The translations under genes and the position numbers were made by a program. This document shows, in pieces, positions 59,686-64,000 of a stretch of DNA of 64,000 nucleotides. The notes below the pieces were generated by a model. That model did no database searches and had not been told where the DNA came from. It saw only the letters and a program-made list of their open reading frames with translations. The DNA is from Acinetobacter pittii (GTDB lineage Bacteria; Pseudomonadota; Gammaproteobacteria; Pseudomonadales; Moraxellaceae). Numbering within the stretch: position 1 is the first letter of the stretch; each line of letters begins with the position of its first letter. The DNA is taken from positions 2,852,001-2,916,000 of the forward strand of contig NZ_CP139286.1 of NCBI RefSeq assembly GCF_034067285.1, given 5' to 3'.

Positions 59686-60411
59686 TTAACAACGAGGATG
59701 GCTGCCATCACAGCTAAAGACCATGACTTTTCCTTGAATAGCCAAGTTCCCATTCATCATCAAGCCCATAAAACCAGTTTCACGTCCATGGTCATATGCC
59801 GATGGTGTCGCTGTAGCAACTTGCTGGTTCGCACTATTAGCAGTCGCTGCATAAGTTGGCTTTTTGAAATATGCATAATCATACATATTTGCGCTCGACC
59901 CTTGCGCTGTTGTTGAGCTGGTAAAGTTATCTTGCTCAATTGATAAGGCATTAAAACCAAAGTTACGAATTAAAATTGGCTGTGCTGCACTAAAACTCAG
60001 TTGAATAGCAGGCTTAATCATTTCAGTATTGTTTTTATCCAAATACTTTAAATCAGCACCATCCAAACCCATTTTTTGAATATTTAAAGTACCTTGTACA
60101 CCTTTAAATACAAGCCAAAGTTTATTGCCACTATCACTATTTTCAGCCCAACCACTTGGTTTCGACGGATCTGCCTGTACAAAACGTTTGTTAATTGCCA
60201 ACCCAATATGACAGAACTCTACATTCTCACAGACACCACCACTACCATTGTCAAATATACCGTTAGATGTCTGGTTTAAATTAAGCATTAAAGACAAATC
60301 AGCACCTGCTTGGCCATTTATGGCCTGTAATGCTTCATTATCTAAAGTTTGTAGCTCTGCATGAGTGACAGTTGCACAAAGAGCGAGGATTAAGGTACTT
60401 ATTTTTTTCAT
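59686..60411 (-). CDS. Secreted cysteine-loop protein 3 with CxGSx3C tail
   Basis: A 241-residue exported protein. Signal peptide residues 1-18 (MKKISTLILALCATVTHA). The motif is LQTLDNEALQAINGQAGAD. There are two Cys pairs: CENVEFC near residue 62 and the C-terminal pair CDGSHPRC that ends the protein. A segment LSFSAAQPILIRNFGFNALSIEQDN is strand-like. Stop and next start are 31 bp apart and the upstream stop is 15 bp away, so it is cotranscribed with proteins 4 and 2. Function not known. Confidence 0.8.
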   Translation of the reverse strand: MKKISTLILALCATVTHAELQTLDNEALQAINGQAGADLSLMLNLNQTSNGIFDNGSGGVCENVEFCHIGLAINKRFVQADPSKPSGWAENSDSGNKLWLVFKGVQGTLNIQKMGLDGADLKYLDKNNTEMIKPAIQLSFSAAQPILIRNFGFNALSIEQDNFTSSTTAQGSSANMYDYAYFKKPTYAATANSANQQVATATPSAYDHGRETGFMGLMMNGNLAIQGKVMVFSCDGSHPRC

Positions 60412-60426
60412 ATTACGCTCCTCCTC

Positions 60427-62520
60427 TTATAGGCCTTTAGTTGTTAATTTAAGGTGTTGAATTAATACACCATCAATAACAGCTGAACCTAAATTATTTA
60501 TTGGGCTAGAATTTATAACAGGAGTTGGCGCCTGATTTAATGTTGGAAAAGTTGTACCTGTCATTCCATTATTAGCGCTAATTAAATTATTTACTTCGTT
60601 ATTTGCTGCGGTTAACCAAACAGCTGAAGAGTTTGCCCAAACACGGTTTGCTACTGAACCATACATAGGCGTAGTTCCAGAAGTGCTACTACAACCAATA
60701 GTTGTAGAGCATGTAGCATCAGCAGGCTTTGTTGTTGGAGCTAAAATTGCCCAAGGTGTAGAACCATTATTATATTCCCACTGATATAAATATCCTGTTG
60801 TACCAGCACCACAAATAAATAGAGTACAACTATAAGACTGAACCCACGTCTGAGTATTTACTCCACGTTGTTTATAATGTACTTCAGTCATCTGATTTGA
60901 AGAAGTTGTTCTTGAAACCGTCCCAGAATTTAACTTACCAAACGAAATACCCACTGCTCCTTCATCTGTTGAAGCTCTTAGAGTTTTTCCACCATCCTCA
61001 CTAAAGGCAGTACCAATGGTAATACTACTGTGTGTCGCATTATAGCCTTGGTAATTTTTACCGCCTAAAGTTAGTTGGTTACCACATTGATAAACATTAC
61101 AAGTTGAGCCTTTATAAGAAGTATCCGCACCGCTATAGTCCGTATAAATTTGTTTATAAATTTCTGGCTTATTCGCAATACGGGCAATTTCTAAACTAAA
61201 GTTTTTACCATCAGAACCTAAAATCAAAGGCTGATATAAAGTACCTAATACAAGATTAATATTTGGGTTATAAAGGTAAACACCCTCGTTAGCATCAAAA
61301 GTAGGTGCTACGCCACCATTAATTGCAGGTGTAATAAGATTTCCACTATCGCTCGTTTCACGTGTACTCAAACGTAAAACTCCAGCATTCGATAAACCTG
61401 AAGCATCCCATGTTTTTGTGGCGGTTTTACTATCTGTACGTGTACGTTTTTCTACATAATACCGACATCCCGCTGAGGTACCAAAACTTCCTGTTCCGCC
61501 ATTATTACAATCACCTGTTGTGCTTGTACTTAATGTTGAATTGGCGCCTGCATGAATAAGAGTCCACGGAGAAGTAGTAGATCCCTCTGTTAGAGAACTC
61601 GTAGTAATAGCCTTAACATCCTTGCTGTCCCCGCTATTCAAACGTATAACTCCAGCAATCCCCAAAGTATTATTATAAAAAGGGCTCATGCCTCCACTAG
61701 TTGTGGCTCCACCTAAAGTTTGAAATACCTGTAAACGACTACCATTTAGACTAAAATTATTCCAAATCCCCTGTAGACGAAGACGATTTGCCCGTGTTGC
61801 ATCAGTACTTGTACCAATTAAACCATTTGAGTCGCCATAATTAAATTGATCTGCTGCCCCATTTATTTTATTCGGATTTCGAACGAAGATATCGGACCAT
61901 AGACCTAGCTTCAACTTATAAGCATCTATACCCGCCGTATCTTTTGTTCCAATCTCATATAAAGGCGCTTCCAAAGCTAGATAGGTTAATTGACAAGTAG
62001 GATCAGTCGCACCTGTACAGTTATTTGCACTAAAATTCGGCACTGAATTTTCAGTGGCAACTTTAAATATCCAAGGGTTAACAGCTGTACCCCAACTTGA
62101 AATTGCGGCAGCCGCATCAGTAGAGGCAATACGGGTGTTAGTATTATTATCAGATTTAGAAAGAGCTAAGCCATAAAGATAAATATCAGCTTTACCCACT
62201 GCACGGTCACCTGAATCAACCGAACCGTTTTTATTGGTGTCTGCCGAAGTCATACTTAATGGACCTACAGGTACATAATTGATATAACCCGTATCTTTAG
62301 TGCGGTCGGTTAAAATTTGGTTTGTAGTTTCATTCGCTCCAGCTCCACGAAATACCATATAAGTATTTTGAGGCAAAATAGCGATACCTTCACCAGTGGT
62401 TTCACTTAAACCTGCATCAGAAAGTTCTTCAAGAGCAAAACTTGGCTGGCTTATACAAAGCCCGATTAAACTTGCCAAAACGGTTTTTTGAAACCTTACC
62501 GTATAATTAAGTGTAGTCAT
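60427..62520 (-). CDS. Secreted cysteine-loop protein 4 with candidate Ca-binding loop
   Basis: A 697-residue exported protein. The ATG at 62520 has AGGAAGG just upstream; a longer frame to 62574 is rejected. Signal peptide residues 1-29, then the variant motif LEELSDAGLSETTGEGIA (GQ replaced by GE). Residues 94-105 read DTNKNGSVDSGD, the D-x-N-x-N-G-x-V-D-x2-D calcium loop of EF-hand/dockerin type. Several Cys pairs (CNVYQC, CTLFIC, CSTTIGC) follow in a Ser/Thr/Asn-rich beta chain, ending in hydrophobic VLIQHLKLTTKGL. Function not known; probably outer-membrane or surface. Confidence 0.8.
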   Translation of the reverse strand: MTTLNYTVRFQKTVLASLIGLCISQPSFALEELSDAGLSETTGEGIAILPQNTYMVFRGAGANETTNQILTDRTKDTGYINYVPVGPLSMTSADTNKNGSVDSGDRAVGKADIYLYGLALSKSDNNTNTRIASTDAAAAISSWGTAVNPWIFKVATENSVPNFSANNCTGATDPTCQLTYLALEAPLYEIGTKDTAGIDAYKLKLGLWSDIFVRNPNKINGAADQFNYGDSNGLIGTSTDATRANRLRLQGIWNNFSLNGSRLQVFQTLGGATTSGGMSPFYNNTLGIAGVIRLNSGDSKDVKAITTSSLTEGSTTSPWTLIHAGANSTLSTSTTGDCNNGGTGSFGTSAGCRYYVEKRTRTDSKTATKTWDASGLSNAGVLRLSTRETSDSGNLITPAINGGVAPTFDANEGVYLYNPNINLVLGTLYQPLILGSDGKNFSLEIARIANKPEIYKQIYTDYSGADTSYKGSTCNVYQCGNQLTLGGKNYQGYNATHSSITIGTAFSEDGGKTLRASTDEGAVGISFGKLNSGTVSRTTSSNQMTEVHYKQRGVNTQTWVQSYSCTLFICGAGTTGYLYQWEYNNGSTPWAILAPTTKPADATCSTTIGCSSTSGTTPMYGSVANRVWANSSAVWLTAANNEVNNLISANNGMTGTTFPTLNQAPTPVINSSPINNLGSAVIDGVLIQHLKLTTKGL

Positions 62521-62671
62521 CTTGACCTTCCTGTTTATACGATGCCGCGCACCATATTTATTTTTCTTTAACAATCCTTGATGCTAGGTGAATTTTTCCT
62601 TTTCCCCCTAGACTAGAAGGCAAATCTAAATAGATATTGCCAACCCTTCCACATTTCCATTATGCGCAATA

Positions 62672-62687
62672 TTTGCACGAATGCAAA
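62672..62687. promoter_or_regulatory. Inverted repeat TTTGCA-N4-TGCAAA
   Basis: A perfect 6-4-6 inverted repeat whose right half (GAATGCAAA) matches the shared element. It lies in the 227-bp gap between secreted proteins 5 and 4, about 155 bp before the start of protein 4. Confidence 0.4.
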
Positions 62688-62712
62688 AAAAAGAGCTTAA
62701 AAACTTACTTTT

Positions 62713-62726
62713 CCGATGAATGCAAA
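62713..62726. promoter_or_regulatory. Shared 14-bp element, copy B
   Basis: CCGATGAATGCAAA, 13 of 14 identical to copy A at 57169. It is 193 bp upstream of the start of secreted protein 4, in an otherwise non-coding gap of 227 bp. Confidence 0.45.
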
Positions 62727-62747
62727 ATTTAAACTACACATTCATAC

Positions 62748-64000
62748 TTAGCAGAACTTTAAACTTCCGTAGCAGTTTGGAGCAAAAGACTGGTTAGCCA
62801 ATTGTAAATTCTGTAATTCTAGTACTGCTGGTCTCGCGTTTGATAAATCCCTTGTCCCAACATTAAAATCACCACCAATACAATTTACAGCCAAGAAACC
62901 ACAGTTTAATGGATTCTGGGTTAATTCTTTGCTCACCTCAGTAAGGGCATCTCTAATAGTATCTGTTTTAATAACGACACTATTAGTCGGGTCAATTCGA
63001 CCAATATCTATTGGATTTGATAACTCTAGCCACCAACCACGCATTGCTGTTGATACTGTTCCAGGCCAACGTATATCCTGTCCCTGCATCGATAATGATA
63101 ATGGACTACCACTCAAATTAATTTTATGGATATAACCTAAATTTTCTAACAACGGCACTGTTACAGGTAAATTATTAATGGTCCCGCGAAGATTACCATT
63201 TAACGTAATTCCCCCAAGGATATCAACATCAGCTGCCAATGTACCCGACAAGTCAATCCCATTGACTATAGCAGAGGCTAATAAATTTACACTGCTCATC
63301 CGTTGTCCGGATACGATTGATTGTGGTAATGATAACTGTGCTTTTTGTGTAGGAGACAGTGTTATATCATAAGATTTAGTCTGGAAATCAAGATTAAATC
63401 CTGCTCCCAATGCAATTTCACCTCTAGCTTTACCTGTAATTGCCTGATTAACACCACAACCCGCAGGAGATGGATAGACGCCACAAGCAGGACTACCTGT
63501 TTGGGTAATGCGTGCAGCCTCAACAGTCGCCGCACCAACTTGGGGTGCTACTACCATATAACCACTTAAACTATTAATACCATTTGGTGTAGCTGAGTTT
63601 TCTGAACCAATAGTTAAAAGCCCCTCAACTGCTTCAGCACTCAAGCGAATACCAGCTACTTCACGAGTTGATGCACTATTTGGGTTTTTTATTGCCAATT
63701 CGAAAAAAGGATTTGTCAGTTTAGCATCGCTTGCCACCCGGCCCTCGCGTGTATCTGCTATACCACTTAAACTAACATTATCAAAATCAATATCACAGCC
63801 GCCTGCACCATTTACCCCACCACAACCTAACTGTAGTTTACGAATATTGGCATTAATTTCTAACTCGGCCTCTAAACCTAATTTATAAAATCCTACATTA
63901 CTATTGCTATCACGCAATTTTTCCAGATTTGCAGAATCATTAGGTGCAATATAAGACATACTCATCAAGGCTTGGCCCCGAGTTGCTGATAGTTCCGAAT
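62748..64000 (-). CDS. Secreted cysteine-loop protein 5, 5' end outside window
   Basis: The frame is open to the window edge (416 residues visible), so the true start is beyond 64000; a TTG or ATG near 63968 is only internal. The visible sequence begins SELSATRGQAL, the shared N-terminal motif, so little beyond a signal peptide should be missing. It is a Gly/Asn/Ser-rich beta chain with Cys pairs (CGVYPSPAGC, CGFLAVNC), a hydrophobic region LNGNLRGTINNLPVTVPLLENLG, and a C-terminus CYGSLKFC that repeats the C-x-G-S-x3-C end of protein 3. Function unknown. Confidence 0.8.
   Translation of the reverse strand, partial: SELSATRGQALMSMSYIAPNDSANLEKLRDSNSNVGFYKLGLEAELEINANIRKLQLGCGGVNGAGGCDIDFDNVSLSGIADTREGRVASDAKLTNPFFELAIKNPNSASTREVAGIRLSAEAVEGLLTIGSENSATPNGINSLSGYMVVAPQVGAATVEAARITQTGSPACGVYPSPAGCGVNQAITGKARGEIALGAGFNLDFQTKSYDITLSPTQKAQLSLPQSIVSGQRMSSVNLLASAIVNGIDLSGTLAADVDILGGITLNGNLRGTINNLPVTVPLLENLGYIHKINLSGSPLSLSMQGQDIRWPGTVSTAMRGWWLELSNPIDIGRIDPTNSVVIKTDTIRDALTEVSKELTQNPLNCGFLAVNCIGGDFNVGTRDLSNARPAVLELQNLQLANQSFAPNCYGSLKFC

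Noticed and set aside
59655..59753. Longer start for secreted protein 2
   Set aside because: It overlaps the end of the upstream gene and buries the signal peptide 33 residues inside; the ATG at 59654 has a strong ribosome site.
56128..64000. Chaperone-usher or type IV pilus operon
   Set aside because: No usher, PapD-like chaperone, donor-strand pilin or prepilin peptidase motif is seen; the pilus label is not supported by sequence in the window.

Overview
The window reads as chromosomal DNA from a low-G+C gammaproteobacterium, most likely Acinetobacter (calcoaceticus-baumannii type). The reasons are: AT-rich housekeeping genes; SMC-ScpAB rather than MukBEF; a biotin ligase without a DNA-binding domain; the hemA / TPR / lolB / ispE / tRNA-Gln / prs / rplY / pth order; a CaiT-like BCCT transporter beside a D-malate/tartrate dehydrogenase; and a cluster of secreted proteins that I recall being labelled fil in Acinetobacter genomes. 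I see no insertion sequence, integrase, prophage or CRISPR array.

Layout. 1-4.9 kb: a small catabolic island with a truncated BCCT carnitine-type transporter, a D-malate/tartrate dehydrogenase, a divergent LysR regulator and a porin. 5.0-14.1 kb: elongator tRNA-Met, RNase P RNA, ferredoxin, coaD, smpB, a flavodoxin-like protein, pgeF, rluD, bamD with an odd repeat-bearing tail, dnaG and hemA. 14.2-20.3 kb: the co-directional TPR protein, lolB, ispE, four identical tRNA-Gln genes, prs, rplY, pth and panD. 20.3-22.6 kb: a DUF2157/DUF4401 membrane protein with its GDYXXLXY partner. 22.8-33.1 kb: FMN riboswitch and ribB, a HAD phosphatase, thiD, kbp, a cut-down fatty-acid cluster (yceD, rpmF, fabD, fabG, acpP), epmC, yciO, scpA, scpB and rluB. 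33.1-37.8 kb: bioA-bioF-bioC-bioD with a BioH-like esterase upstream. 38.1-42.4 kb: otsB-otsA (trehalose), an MFS transporter and a ferritin-like protein. 42.7-56.0 kb: ligA, zipA, smc, a GntR regulator, a TSUP permease, birA, coaX, ffh, a YpjD-like protein and dusC. 56.1 kb to the end: five tandem genes for secreted cysteine-loop proteins, the last cut by the window edge.

Most of the window is conserved core chromosome, divided by well-formed intrinsic terminators, many shared by convergent genes. The least explained part is the right-hand secreted-protein cluster. All five members carry a short L-S/D-x-x-x-G-Q-type motif near the N-terminus (just after a Sec signal peptide in the four complete ones). 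They carry short-loop cysteine pairs, and two end in the same C-x-G-S-x3-C tail. Two putative transcription units in the cluster are preceded by the same 14-bp element. Other points worth attention: the ispE stop codon lies inside the first two bases of a tRNA gene; hairpins sit directly before the MFS and ligA starts; BamD has a C-terminal repeat; a perfect palindrome precedes the GntR gene; and the biotin operon has no evident BirA-type repressor.
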